From NCBI GenBank assembly GCA_038496445.1, contig JALMLS010000159.1:53084-117083 (forward strand): a DNA stretch of 64,000 bases, read 5' to 3'. Position numbers and translations under genes: made by a program. This DNA comes from Trichosphaerium sp. ATCC 40318. Taxonomy: Eukaryota; Discosea; Flabellinia; Trichosidae. Each line of letters starts with the position of its first letter. Position 1 is the stretch's first letter. Below are positions 32,469 to 45,921 of this stretch, in pieces. The notes beneath the pieces are model-generated. The model was not told the DNA's origin and did no database searches. It saw nothing but the letters and a program-made list of their open reading frames with translations.

Positions 32469-35179
32469 TTAAGGTACATCAACATCCATATCATCACTCT
32501 TCTTTTCTCCTCTTACAAACTTAAGTAACATACTAGGTATACTAAGTTCGCCTTGTGAAAAAGAAATATTATTTAAGTGAGTAAAGATCTTTGACTTTAT
32601 CGACTGTATCTTCTCTTTAGATGATAATTTATCATCTAAAGGTGTTTGTAGAATATCGAAAATATGTCCTTTGTTTAGCATATATATGTATTCTTCAAGA
32701 ATATCAACATCTGGTGGAGTTAAAGCCAAAAAAAAAAAAAGAAAAGGGAAGATGAGAAAAAAGTAAGAAAATTTACAAAGAGTTTATACTCTAACGGATA
32801 CTGTAAATATGATTGAAGAAATCTTTGAATTGGAAATCAAGCGCAAGAGATCTGTTAACATAAATAAGCAAATAATCCAATAAAAGGAAAAATTACAAGA
32901 GTAAAATAACGAAAAAACCAAGCAAGTTTTTCATAGTTTGTTAGCACATGCATCTACTTTTTCATTTAAAAAGCGTTTACCTGAAATCACTTTGAAATAC
33001 AGGCCACTTAAACTGCATAAGAACAAGAGCTCTCTTTTTATCTCCTATTCTCAAGAAACAACCTATAACTTCAATAAATACAACACCGAGAAAATGACAC
33101 TTTATAAAAATTCCAGAGAATAATATTTGTTGGTAGATTTGTTTTGTTTCGTTCTGATGTACGTACGTATCAAGTAATATAATGCATGATAGACAATATC
33201 CTCCTGTGTTAATGGACTCATTGTAAGCGATTGAGATTGCCATGCTTGTTTTTTTAAGAGCTCAGAGCGATTTACTCGGTGCATGCATGTATCAAGAGAT
33301 ACACTAGACAAAACAGATAACAGCTGGTTTTTACCATTCTAAAGCAACACCAGTCAGCAAGAAACAATAAAAATCACGCCTGTAGGAATACACATAACGT
33401 AGAGGATAACCTCATCAATAAGACAGAGGCGATGGATTAAAAAAAAACATACCTGAATGTCACCTTGTTTGCAAAGACATAAAGCAATTTGAATCTTAAG
33501 TTTGAAAGGAAGAATATCCTTAAAATGCAAAGCATTGAACCCAGTGAATATACCTGGTGTATTTTCTGACAAGAATAGCGTTAAATAATACTGAATTAAG
33601 TCACTGTATGCATATGCATAGAAAGTTAAACTCGAAGCAAAATGAAAAATTCAAAAAAACAAAAAGAAAATGTTGTGCAATTACGAACCATAGCTCTCTC
33701 TTTCTGTGAGTAAGGTCGTTAACATTGTTTGTGCTTGTGCATATTTACCCTACAGAAGGTTATTGGTTTACCATTTTATAGAGATAGAAACGAACAAGTC
33801 AATTTCAACAAAGTTGAGCAGACTTTTTACGCACGCCAAAAAGATGTATATCTACTGTAACAAAATGAAGCCATATCCATGCATTTGATTTTATATTATG
33901 TGTATTCTCAAATGACATCATCTTTGATTCAAAATTTTGAGATTGAAGCAACTATAACAAGGAACTCAGGACAAATATGCAACGAGAAATTTTTGGGTGC
34001 AGAAAAAAAAAAGTCGTATAAACACGTGCGTCCCACGCCATTGTTATCAATTCCATTTCCATTAAAACTAAACATACGTATTAATTGCAAATAAGAGCCA
34101 TGTATAATGACTATGAAGCTACGCAATAACGTTCTTAAAGTGACAAAAAAAAAGTGCGAGATGGCTTCGTTAAAAGAAAAAAAAAAAGAAACACATACGT
34201 TTTTGAGAGTCTTCATCTGCTTCTACTATTGAACTTGCATGTTTTTTATAATCTTTTCTTATCTTAGATTTCGTATCACTACTACTATTCCTCTACTTAT
34301 TGTAAGTACCAAGAAATTAAACAAAAAAAAAAGCCAAAAAAAAAAAAGAACAACTATAAAGTTGAAGCACTTGTTCATAGAACCTGCTTGCTAGGTGACC
34401 ATATTTTTAACAAAAATAATTCTATAATACTAAAAAAATCGAGAGCATGCGTAGAGGAATTGAAAGAATAAAAAAAGAGGCAGAAGAGGGTACCTTTTTA
34501 ACAATCAATTTCAACCTTTGTGCTTTTTTTTTAGCTCCATCAAGATTTGCCAAAAGCACATATCCAAAATCTGATGTAGCTCCTGAAATACCTTGAAAAT
34601 ACTCCCAAGACATTAATAAGTATAACCCCAATAATAGTTGAAAAGCTAGATAATGTTCATCCAAAAGCAAGACTCCATTTTGAGGTTTTCTCCAATCGCC
34701 TTTTTGAGATTTTTTTTTAATAGCAGTAAGGAGTTGTCTCTTTAACTTTATATCAATTGTCTCTGTGAATGAATCACCCTTAGATTTAGGTCTACCAGAT
34801 ATCTCAATAAAGGGAGCAAGCATATTATCTTGGTTGACCTTATCAAGGTTCATCAGTTTAGCTACAACATTAACAAACTTTTTCCATTCCTTTCTTGCAA
34901 TGAAACATTGTGAAGCGCTTGAGAACACATGTTGACATATTGATGCATTCTCAGGTGATTGATGACTAAGCCATTGGTTCAATGTATGGTCAAGGCAGTG
35001 TTTAGCTAAGAATCAAGGTAAGAAACGCCAAATACTTAAAGCCAAAGCAAAACAAGTTGTGGCTTTAGAAGTTTTTTAATCCCTGCCGTATTCTCATTGT
35101 ATCGTACCTAAGAAGCTACTCTCAACTGATAAAGGTATTCTAGAGTTCGTAGTTGATAAACAGTACTCTCTTGCGGCAT
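32469..35179 (-). CDS. Large helical protein of unknown family, about 8 exons
   Basis: Starts about 35179 (MPQESTVYQLRTLEYLYQL); the first joins are uncertain. Major exons carry HCLDHTLNQWLSHQSPENAS, KEWKKFVNVVAKLMNLDKVN, LAFQLLLGLYLLMSWEYF, TGFNALHFKDILPFKLKIQI, YLIRCFLRIGDKKRALVLMQ, FQFKDFFNHIYSI and HVDILEEYIYMLNKGHIF. It ends at 32469 with an acidic DDMDVDVP tail. The alternating amphipathic helices suggest a TPR/HEAT-like scaffold, conceivably an Integrator- or proteasome-type subunit, but I cannot assign it. The later joins agree in phase. Confidence 0.5.
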
Positions 35180-35379
35180 CCTAAGGATCACTTACTAAGC
35201 TACTAAGACAGTTTGCTGGTTCATTGAATTTTGCAAAAAATGTGGCGTACAAGTGTCTCTGATCGCGAGCGGGTATCTTGTAGAAGTAGTACAAATAAAG
35301 GGAGTACTAGGTGAGGGGCTTTTTGTTGAGCGTAAACGATCTACAAGAGTGTCAGACGTTTTTTAAAAAAATGGTTTAA

Positions 35380-35738
35380 TTATTTGTTGTTTGGTACCTC
35401 TGAACGTAATATTTGTGGTAACGCTGGTTTAGAGACGTTATTTATAAAGTGCGTTGAAACGTCAATATCATATTTTAGTTCTGCTTCATGTACAGCGTTG
35501 TACTCTTCGTAAGTCGCCAGTAAAGGCTCGAGGAGGTCAATAACTTGTTGTGATAGCTGCTCTGTTTGATTTTTGGCTTCAAATCTAACAATGTCATTAG
35601 AAATAGCGTAGTTCAATACCCATACGCGGTTTGAACTACATGGCCTATAGTGTTCCAATTTCCTTTGGCTATTGCATCTTCTAGCTAGCTAATGATCAAT
35701 AATGCGATTATTAGCAACAAGCTCACCGTATCTGCCAT
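35380..35738 (-). CDS. Small acidic helical protein, two exons
   Basis: ATG 35738 (MADT) joins by a GTGAG donor to LARRCNSQRKLEHYRPC, then VWVLNYAISNDIVRFEAKNQ and a helical region (LSQQVIDLLEPLLATYEEY). It ends EVPNNK at 35380, about 105 residues. Divergent from the Ca2+ ATPase, starts about 110 bp apart. Family unknown. Confidence 0.5.
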
Positions 35739-35847
35739 TCGCGCTGCTTTTCCGTACAATTGAGCGCTTAAAACTACTCTCGTCAAAACGAGTAAAACGA
35801 TCTGCCTGCTTGATTTAGACTTACTTCTACTATTCACGCTAAACACC

Positions 35848-38800
35848 ATGTCTTGTTGTGGCAAGCGTGGAGCTGAAGACCTCGGTACTGACTGGATGGA
35901 TATGGAAGCACTCCTAGAAGACCTGGATGAGTTACCAGCAGAGCTCGCAGAGATGGGCGGGCTTGAAGCTCTCGCTGAAAAATTGGATACGGACCTACAA
36001 AATGGTATATCGGATGAGAGTACAGATATTGATACTAGAAAGTACAAGTATCCTTTTAGCGCCGTAAAATCTCCATTAACATACTTTTTACAAAACGACC
36101 CAAAACTAGATGGGTATTGTCAAATAACCTCTAGATGCGCGTAATTACGCTCCTTGATTGTATAGCTACGGCGAAAACAGATTTCCAGAACCAGAGGCCA
36201 GAGGCATTATTTTATTGTTTCTAGACACGTTCAAGGACCCAATTCTCATTATTCTTATCGTTATTGCTATCTTTTCGCTTATCTTGGGTTTGGCTGTACC
36301 AGATGTATCGGGCTCACGTCGTTGCAATGACATTGTGTGCTACAAAATCAACCAAGTCGTTAGCGCCGGGGTTAGTGCTCTACAACTTGCGCTTTTTTTG
36401 ACAACTTTTTCGCGCTGATTTTACTGGTTAACCTTGTGGTGGCGTTGTAATCGCTAAATACGTTATAGGCTCCATACCCTCCTCCATGTCCTCAAGCTTT
36501 CGTTGAAGCATTGGACGGTCCATACATTTGCGATAGAGGGTTCAGTAACGCTTCGAGTACGTATTTATCTGTTTTCGGCGTATAAAGGCGCAAAACCTAA
36601 ACTCGCCTTTTTTGCAATCGTTGAGCCTAATGTATTGTAGATCCGTTAATATTTGCTGATTTTGCTCCGTTTTTCTTTACTCAAGAAAATCTGGACAAAT
36701 GCGAGGATCCAGACGATGATGATCTACGTGATGATATTATATCACTCACTGATCCAGTACGTTGCAAACAAGTCTTTTAAATAAATCTGAGTAGCGGTAG
36801 CTATCAACTTTGTTTTTTTCGCTTAAAATCGTTATGCGGTGCTTATAAAGTATCCCTAGGCGCTAGGATTTGCACCTACGTGTAATGAAAACGATCCAAT
36901 CGCACAAATATACAACACCTCCGTTGAACTTAAAAAGTGCGATAAAACAGTAGTCGAATCAAGCGAAGAAGCCAACGTAGAATGGATTGAAGGTTTGTAG
37001 AGCTTCAGCAACTCTTTTTTTCTCCTTTTTTTATTTCAGCTTTCTTTACGTCTACTACATCACAAGAGCCTTAAATACTTATGTGATATAGGTGTGGCTA
37101 TTCTTATTGCTGTATTGATTGTATCTACAGTAACTGCTGTCAATGATTGGCAGCAGGAGAGGCAATTTCGGTCATTAAGTCGTGATGCTTCAGATGTTGA
37201 TATTCGTGTAATCAGAAACGGTATTGAAGCTCTTATATCTATTCATGATGTCGTTGTTGGTGATATTGTTATTCTTGAGAGTGGCGCTGGTGTACCTGCA
37301 GATGGTATCTTCATCGAGGGAGACGGTATGGCGTGCATTCTTGTGTTTTGTGTTTTTGCTGTTTTTTCACTTTGTTGTGGTCTTGTCTTGCTCATTTTGT
37401 TCTAGATTTATACGTTGATATGTCAGCAATGAACGGAGAAGCTTTACCTTCTCAACGTAAGGAATCAAGACCTTTATTACAATGTGGAACGAAAGTTACT
37501 TCTGGTAATGGTAGAATGCTTGTATGCGCTGTAGGTGTTCATACTGAGTATGGTACGTACTAAACAACGAATCATAAATGGTAAGAACTTCGTTGACTGT
37601 TTATTTCAGGTAAAATTTTTTCGTCTTTGGCTCAAAAACCGCAAGAGACTCCTCTACAAGAGAAACTAAACTCATTGGCTCTTAATATTGGTTATCTTGG
37701 TACAGTAGCAGCTGTACTTGTTTTCATTGCTATGACAATCTGGTGGGCTATCACAGTCAATATCCTTAAAACTATTTTTTTTTGTCTTCTTCTGATCATT
37801 CAGAGAGCCTTGTTTTACGTATTTCTCCTTAATATCTTCACGTAAGTGCTTTAAAGCATCTAAACTAGCTGGTCTTTTGGATGCCTTCCTTATTGCTGTA
37901 ACAATCGTCGTAGTAGCTATTCCAGAAGGTTCGTTTTTTAAATATTTTTCTTTCCACCATTTACTGTGACTCTTTGATATTTTATTTGCTAAGACTTATA
38001 TTAGGTTTACCTCTCGCTGTAACAATTTCTCTTGCATACTCTATCAAACAAATGAAGAAAGGTATGCAATAGAAAGTGATAATCAGACGCCTAATAATGT
38101 TTTTTTGCACTAGATCAAAATTTGGTTCGTCATCTTGCTGCTTGTGAAACTATGGGTGGAGCCACTCAAATTTGCTCTGATAAGACAGGAACATTAACCG
38201 AGAACAGAATGACTGTTGTACAGGTATTGTTACATGAGTTTTCTTGCTTTATTCTTACTAATATGTCGTTTTTTCTTAAGGGACTCATTTGTGGTCGTGT
38301 TATCACTGAAGAGCATGTAAAAGAAGAAAACAGAAAAGCTTTGAAGAAAATGTTTCCAAAGAAATTGAGGAAGCTTATATGTCAGGGTATCAATCGTAAC
38401 TCAACTGTACGTTGATTTTAATGCAAGAAATCCTTTTTTTTCCAAAAGTTTTATTTTTGTGTCTGACTTGCTGCCACTCATTTCTATTTTTGGCTATTCG
38501 GTCTTTGAGTGTGTATTATTCTTTATTTTCTATCTTTATTTGCTATGCTCTCGTATCGTTTGTTGGTATTGATTATGACGTCGTTTAGGCTAGTTTTATT
38601 GTTAAGGACAATGATGGCAAGAAAATAACAAAGGATGTCATTGGTAATCCAACCGAGGGTGCTTTGATTATATTTGCTGATGCCCTTGGTTATCATTTTA
38701 AGAAGATGAGAGAAAAAGGACCAGAAAAGATCAAGACGTATCCACCAAAACGCCAAACTCCATTTTCTTTTTTTTTATTTTAGTACCAATGTTGTTTTTT

Positions 38801-41043
38801 TCGTTGACTTTCAAAGCTTTGCGTTCTCCTCAAAGAGAAAAAGAATGTCTACTGTTCTCGCATTAGAAGACAAAAAATTCCGTTTATACTCAAAGGGCGC
38901 CTCTGAAATTATTCTCAGACGCTCCACGCACTACTTAGATGATGAGGTACGCCAACGAGACACGGATAGCTTTGTTTTAAATTTTTGTTTCCGCGAAAGT
39001 TTCTTTATTGACGGTTTCCCAATAGGGTACTCGTGTACCTCTTACTCCTGAAGTAATAGCTGAATTTACAAATAAAATCGATAGCATGGCTAACAACGCT
39101 TTACGTACCCTTGGTCTGGCGTACCGTGATTTTACAAAAGTATCAAAAAAATGGTCACTAGAAAATGCACCTGAAGATGAATTGACTTTTATTGGTGTTG
39201 TTGGTATTGAAGTATGGCACTTTTCTTGTTTTTTAAACTATTAATATTATCTATACATGGATACGTGTTTTATGAGGTCTAATAGCTGAATAGGATCCAG
39301 TACGTAAGGAAGTACCTGAAGCTGTACGAATTTGTCAAGGCGCTGGAATCTTTGTTCGTATGGTCACTGGAGATAACATTGCTACTGCTAAAAAGATTGC
39401 ACAAGAATGTGGTATTCTTACAACTGGTGGTGTAGCTTTGGAGGTATGAAACAGACAGTTACATTTGCAAGAGATTGTATACCAGCAATGTCTTTCTTTG
39501 AAGCTTTTTTTTCTTTTTTTCTTCAATTAAACTTACAATACCTATTAGGGTCCTACCTTCGCTAAGTTATCTGATAAACAAATTGATGAGGTTCTACCAC
39601 GTCTTCAAGTATTGGCACGTTCTGCACCTGCAGATAAGGAACGTCTAGTTAAGAGGTTAGTTGAAGACAAAATCTTTAATTAACAGTGATATTTATTTTT
39701 TGTTTAGACTTAAGTTCAATGGTGAAGTAGTTGCTGTAACTGGTGATGGTACTAATGATGCACGTGCTCTAAAGAGCGCAGATGTTGGTTTATCTATGGG
39801 TATTGCTGGAACAGAAGTAGCTAAGGAAGCTTCCGGTATGTTCACCAAAGATCGTTTTCTTGTTTTTATTAACTTGTTTTTCCTGTTAGATATTGTCATC
39901 TTAGATGATAACTTTGCTTCTATTGTAAAATCTGTCCTTTGGGGACGTACTATTTTTGATAATATTAGAAAGTTTTTACAATTCCAGTTGACAGTAAACG
40001 TTGTACGTAAAAATGAAGACAAAAAGAGCTTTTCTTACTTTTTTCTTATTTTGAGCCGTTTTAAGAAACATTCCCTACAGAGCATCATATTTCATTGTTT
40101 ACTTACTGTATCCTCCAGGTCGCTCTAGTTGTAGATTTTATTGCGCCTGTCGCTGGTGCTTTCCCGCCACTAAAGGCAGTGCAACTCTTATGGGTCAACC
40201 TTATTATGGACTCTATGGCAGCTCTTGCTCTTGGTACTGAGAAACCAACACAAGATATGCTTGATAGAAAACCATATGGCCGTTCTGGTACTTTACTTTC
40301 TAACATCATGATGCGTAATATTCTTGGCCACTCCGTCTTCCAAGTAAGTAAAAAAACAAAAAGAAAGTATTTCTTTGCACAAATGTGTTTCTTTTCTTCT
40401 TTTTTCCTTCTTTTTGTTGCGTATTGATTGGTTATAATTAGATTGTTGTTTGCTTTATTATCCTCTGGGGTGGACCAGAACTTTTTGGCATTGAGAGTGG
40501 TAGAGGTGTATGTGATACCTTTCCTTTACGCGTCCTTTTGACGCTTTTTTTAAAATTGTTTCTCCTCTTTTAACTTTTTTCGTAGACTGAACGTGCTACT
40601 GTTCATTACACACTTATTTTCAATACATTCGTTTGGATGCAAATATTTAATGAATTCAATGCTAGAAGAGTAGACCATAGTACGTCAATAGAAAGCAAAA
40701 GACAAACAAATGAATTCAAAAAAAACTCGAAAAAAAAATTAACAAGTTTCTTTTAGAGCAAAATGTGTTTGCCGGTTTGTTCGGTAAAAAGACATTCAAT
40801 TGGATATTCCTTATAGTCCTTATTGTAACAATTGGTGTACAAATTATTTTTGTTGAACTAGGAGGTGACTGGACCTCAACAACATCAATGCCAATCAATA
40901 TTTGGATTGTTTCTATTCTCATTTCTGCACTTGAGATTCCAGTAGGGTACCTACTTAGACTCATTCCTGTACCACCAGAAGCATATGAGATTGATAAATA
41001 CACCATATTTGGTGAACCTAAACGTATAAGAGCTGGTAACTGA
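35848..41043 (+). CDS. P-type Ca2+-transporting ATPase (PMCA-like, type IIB)
   Basis: About 18 exons. Order: N-terminal acidic region, [15 protein letters not shown]1, a long luminal/extracellular insert (36469-36992), TM2 ([19 protein letters not shown]), actuator domain, PEGLP in TM4, phosphorylation site [37 protein letters not shown]5 to TM10 with the ion-binding WVNLIMD. It ends EPKRIRAGN at 41043. The actuator loop reads DMSAMNGEA where family members have TGES, and the hinge has ARAL instead of GPAL. The plant/animal calmodulin-binding tail is absent. Likely expels or stores Ca2+ at the plasma membrane or contractile vacuole. Confidence 0.92.
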
Positions 41044-41644
41044 ATTGTTTTTGGCTCAAAATAAAAAAACAGATGAAAAAAGAACAAAAGAAATAAGGGA
41101 AAGGAAGCAATTATTTAATAAAAAGTTTCACATTTTTAGTTATCTTTGTTCACAGGAGTATAATAGAAAAGATTAACGATAGTGCATAGTACTATTTTTG
41201 AGCTTGTCGTTGACTCGTTGTATTTAGTATAACAGGGTGCGGCGAATAGTTACAAGATACTTGTAACATCGAACTACAACTGTATGGTCCTGTAACCAAT
41301 AAGATCAAAACTATTTCCTTTTCACATGAGCAGAAAAGAGTGAACCACCATTTGCACATGACCACAACACTGAGAATGTGTCTTGATCAGTCTCACCTAC
41401 ACACTCGTACCAAGGCCGCTACTTATTCGTAGGGCATAAAAAATGAAAGTTCAGGTAGCCTGCTCAAGACTAGAACATTGTTTGGTGGACACATTCTCAG
41501 TGTTGCAGTCATGTCATCTGTAACATCTGTGCATGGCACTTCAATAGCTCCAGCAATAACTATCAACGGGTCTCCATTCGTAACCATACACTGCGCAAAA
41601 CTGTAAAACTTAACCACAATTAAGTTTGTAGAAAACAAAAAAAA
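41044..41644. other. Intergenic with an inverted duplication
   Basis: The sequence ACACTGAGAATGTGTC at about 41370 recurs inverted at about 41488. Both sides encode M-T-x-T-L-R-M-C in opposite directions. The minus frame (MVTNGDPLIVIAGAIEVPC up to the stop at 41423) is open for 54 codons and may be an exon remnant. No full gene is supported. Confidence 0.35.
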
Positions 41645-43526
41645 ATGCTGAGATACACTCTTCTGTTTCTTTTCTGTTTCATTTTGGTATTCTGTCACTC
41701 TCTACATGATTCTTTGTACGCGAAAAAGAAGCTAGTTCATCATTTTGTGCCAGAGCATAAACGTTACATCCCAATTGTTCGAAATATCTTCAATACCCAC
41801 GTGGTAGCAGAGGTAAGAGAAAGATTCACGTGATTATTCTTTTTTTTGACCGTTTTAGTCTCTAGACGCTTCATCTTCTACTATTTATCCTACAGACTAT
41901 GGAGCTGACCCTACAGGGAAGACAGATAGTACAGAAGCATTTGAAAAGGTTTTACAAGGTAACGGTTTTCGCAATGTTAAATGACGTCTTAACACGTGTT
42001 TAAATAGCGCTTCTTCGACGTAACACAAGTGGCCACATGATGGCAAATGATATTAATGATTTGGGAGGCGCTTCGGTTGATTTGGGTGGCGGAGATTACG
42101 TTATTTCAAAGCCTATAGTGATACCTATAAACTACGGCAACTTTAGATTTGTTAGCGGTACTATTTCGACCTCAGCTGCGTTTTCTGACTGACATGTTGT
42201 TGTGTCACGTGCACACATCCAAGTAATCACTCATTGGTGTTGTTTTAGGCACCATAAGAGCTTCTAACACGTTTCCTGAAACTGATTTCCTGATATCTGT
42301 TGGCGGTCCATGTACGAACTCTCAAGGGTCTTGTAATGAGAATGTTGGGTTTGAAGATATGTTGCTTGATTCAAACCATCGCGCTCTTGGTGGTATTAAC
42401 ATCATACGTACAATGGGCGCAAACGTTGGACCAAAGATGTTTTTCATTGGATACAGACAAGCTGGCGTTACAGTACGTCACTTGAAACGTTGTGTTTTTG
42501 AGCTTTCATCGTGCTCTCTTTTGACTTTTTTTTGTTTTTTAGGTCACAGGTGGTCATGAGACTATGATCCATAATAGCTGGTTTGGAGAGTACTACTATT
42601 CCGATTCAAGGAAAAACCAATGTGGTAGTTCAATGTCACGTGGTATACAACTTTTAGGGAACGATCATTTTATCTCAAATACAATCATATTTGGAGCGCA
42701 TATTGGTACTAAAAATCTTTACAGCTTGGACTAACAATGTTTGCTAGGTGTTGAAGTTACAGGTGCTGCAAATTTATTAAAAGGAGTACATACATGGAAC
42801 TGTGCAACTGCACAGGGAGGTATTGGTATTCTTGTAAATGCTCCAGGATATACACAAAACCGTCTCTTGGGTAAGCATAAAAGCAATATTGTTTCGTTCT
42901 TCCTCTTTGTTCATTTTTTCTCTCACTTGACCTTAATCCTGTTTTTAGGTGTTTACTTAGACTATAATAGCATCGTAGCTGTAGCTCCAGAGCATTTAAC
43001 GATATCAGACTCATTTTTCCTTTGTGGTGGTAACGTAGTTTTGAAGGCGACAGAAAAACATACATCTATTCTGGGACTTAACATTATCGGTAATCAGTTC
43101 GACGTTTGCCACAATACTAGTGTTATGCTTGATGAACGAGAAGCAAAGTTTACTACCGTTCAAGACACTATAATACAAGGTAACATGTTATCATCTAGCT
43201 ATAGTACAGGCAGTACACAAGCAAGCGCTTCACTTCGTCTTGAAAATTCAACAAAATGGCATTTTGATTTTAGCAAGATTTTACTCTTCCAATCAATCAA
43301 GCACGTGACTTATAGTATTGAAATTGAAAATGGCGAATTTACAATGCATGCTTCAAGAAAACCCGTAGGAAATACAGTAGACGTTGAAACAAGTCATCCT
43401 GTAACTGCTACTGTACGCACTTTCATCAATGTTTTTCGTTTGTTTAACTGATTTTGAATAAAGGTTGAGATTCATGTTGATCAAAGTGAGCCTTCACACG
43501 CATGCAAAAACGGAGTTTGTACTTGA
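41645..43526 (+). CDS. Secreted pectate-lyase-superfamily (right-handed beta-helix) protein
   Basis: The signal peptide MLRYTLLFLFCFILVFCHS is followed by the diagnostic YGADPTGKTDSTEAFEK start of the pectate-lyase-3 type beta helix. The coils GGASVDLGGGDYVISKPIV, FEDMLLDSNHRALGG, GGHETMIHNSWFGEYY and HFISNTIIFGAHIG follow over nine exons, ending HACKNGVCT at 43526. Catalytic residues cannot be assigned, so substrate (pectin-like, glucan or other) is open. Extracellular or phagosomal polysaccharide breakdown is likely. CACGTG occurs in several introns and one exon. Confidence 0.82.
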
Positions 43527-43739
43527 TAGTATAAACTTCAGTGGTGCCATAATGTGCCATTTTTAAGTGCAAAATGTCAAACACAAGCTATAGTAAAGAT
43601 TGTTTTGTTCTCCTTTTTTGTTACCTTTTATTATCTGTTGTCGACCGTTTAAACACGCCATAAGTGCAGGCACTGATTGTTTTGGCATTGTCATCATGGA
43701 ATTTGAACGACAGAAAATAACATAATGTGTAATTGTGTA

Positions 43740-43961
43740 CTAGAGTACAATAAGAATCATACAAAATACAAGAAATAGTGTTGTTGAAATATATGTTGCA
43801 GATGAATGTGACACTTGTTGAGTTGGTGATACTCCAGGTTCATTTGAAGTAGGCTCTATTTGTGAGGTTGTTGGTTGTGTTAATTGTGTAGGTCCAGGTG
43901 TAGGTACGGATGGAGGTACATAGTCGTTCAAACAAGTGACAAAATGCAAGTTCTGTTCCAA
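43740..43961 (-). CDS. C-terminal part of a mucin-like surface protein
   Basis: The open frame has a Pro/Thr/Ser stalk (PTPGPTQLTQPTTSQIEPTS) then SATYISTTLFLVFCMILIVL at the very end, the layout of a GPI-attachment signal. Upstream exons on the minus strand are not clear. It may be the last exon of a cell-surface protein or a fragment, ending at 43740, convergent with the beta-helix gene. Confidence 0.4.
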   Translation of the reverse strand: MEQNLHFVTCLNDYVPPSVPTPGPTQLTQPTTSQIEPTSNEPGVSPTQQVSHSSATYISTTLFLVFCMILIVL

Positions 43962-44239
43962 ATATACCTGAGGATGTATTTGCTGTCAGCATTGAGAACT
44001 ATTTTTGCAGTGTGACTGTATTGTGCAACCAATAAATACGTGTGCGCAGCTTTTTACGAGTCGAAATTTCTAATCAAGCGCTACGAGCTTTTATTGCTTC
44101 ACCTTCTGCTCTTCAGTATGGTTGCTACCTTTTCTCCACAGACGCCTACAGTGAGTGTGGATGGTCACAAATGTCACGTGACGTTCATTGAACAACAGTT
44201 TAAGTTAGCCTTTTGTTTTTATTGGTTACATGCAAAACA

Positions 44240-45354
<1,115 letters not shown>

Positions 45355-45418
45355 TTTTTTTATTCTACCATAAATACAACATCACTGCTGTAGTTCTTTT
45401 TCTTTCTAAACGGTGAAC

Positions 45419-45660
45419 TTATGCCATGGTATGAAAATGTATGACTCCAGTTGCTGTGGGGTAGTAAACAAAATGGTGACTAGATTGTTGCATGAAAATG
45501 GACAACTGTTTGTCACCGTCCGGACTTGGGTTGCTGGTAAACAACTTGGAGAATGCAAAGAGGTGTGAAGATGGACGATCAAGTCACAAGTAATGTTTGT
45601 TAATGGAGAAATAACAGTAAGGCTTGAAAACAATGCAATGATGGTAATCCAAGACGGCAA
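45419..45660 (+). pseudogene. Decayed MORN-repeat relic
   Basis: WYEN, then GSKQNGD, LHENGQLFVTVRTWVAGKQL and IKSQVMFVNGE appear in order but in shifting frames with stops between. This is the signature of the MORN family at 12.5 and 25.3 kb. No start or F-box part is visible. Confidence 0.65.
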
Positions 45661-45921
45661 GTAAATACGTCCAATAGAAAACTCAAAGCATGCTCTTGAT
45701 TGTACTGTGTACAGTTCGTTTAGCACTTCATTGAGTAAAGCTTCTGTACTTCCATTCTATGTGTTAGACCTATGTCCTAAGCAGTGTAGCTTTGCAAAGG
45801 AAGAATTGTGTAACAAGCTGGTGCTATATTTAGAATTCGAGATAGATTGTTTCGGTTAAGTCAAGGCATTCAGAAGGATAACCTTTAAGCTTTTTATTGG
45901 AATGTTGTACCAAGACTGCAT

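Noticed and set aside
42741-43451. Long single open frame in the beta-helix gene read as one exon
   Set aside because: It contains a GTAAG...TTTTTAG intron (about 42871-42949); the uninterrupted translation inserts a low-complexity stretch not expected in a beta helix.
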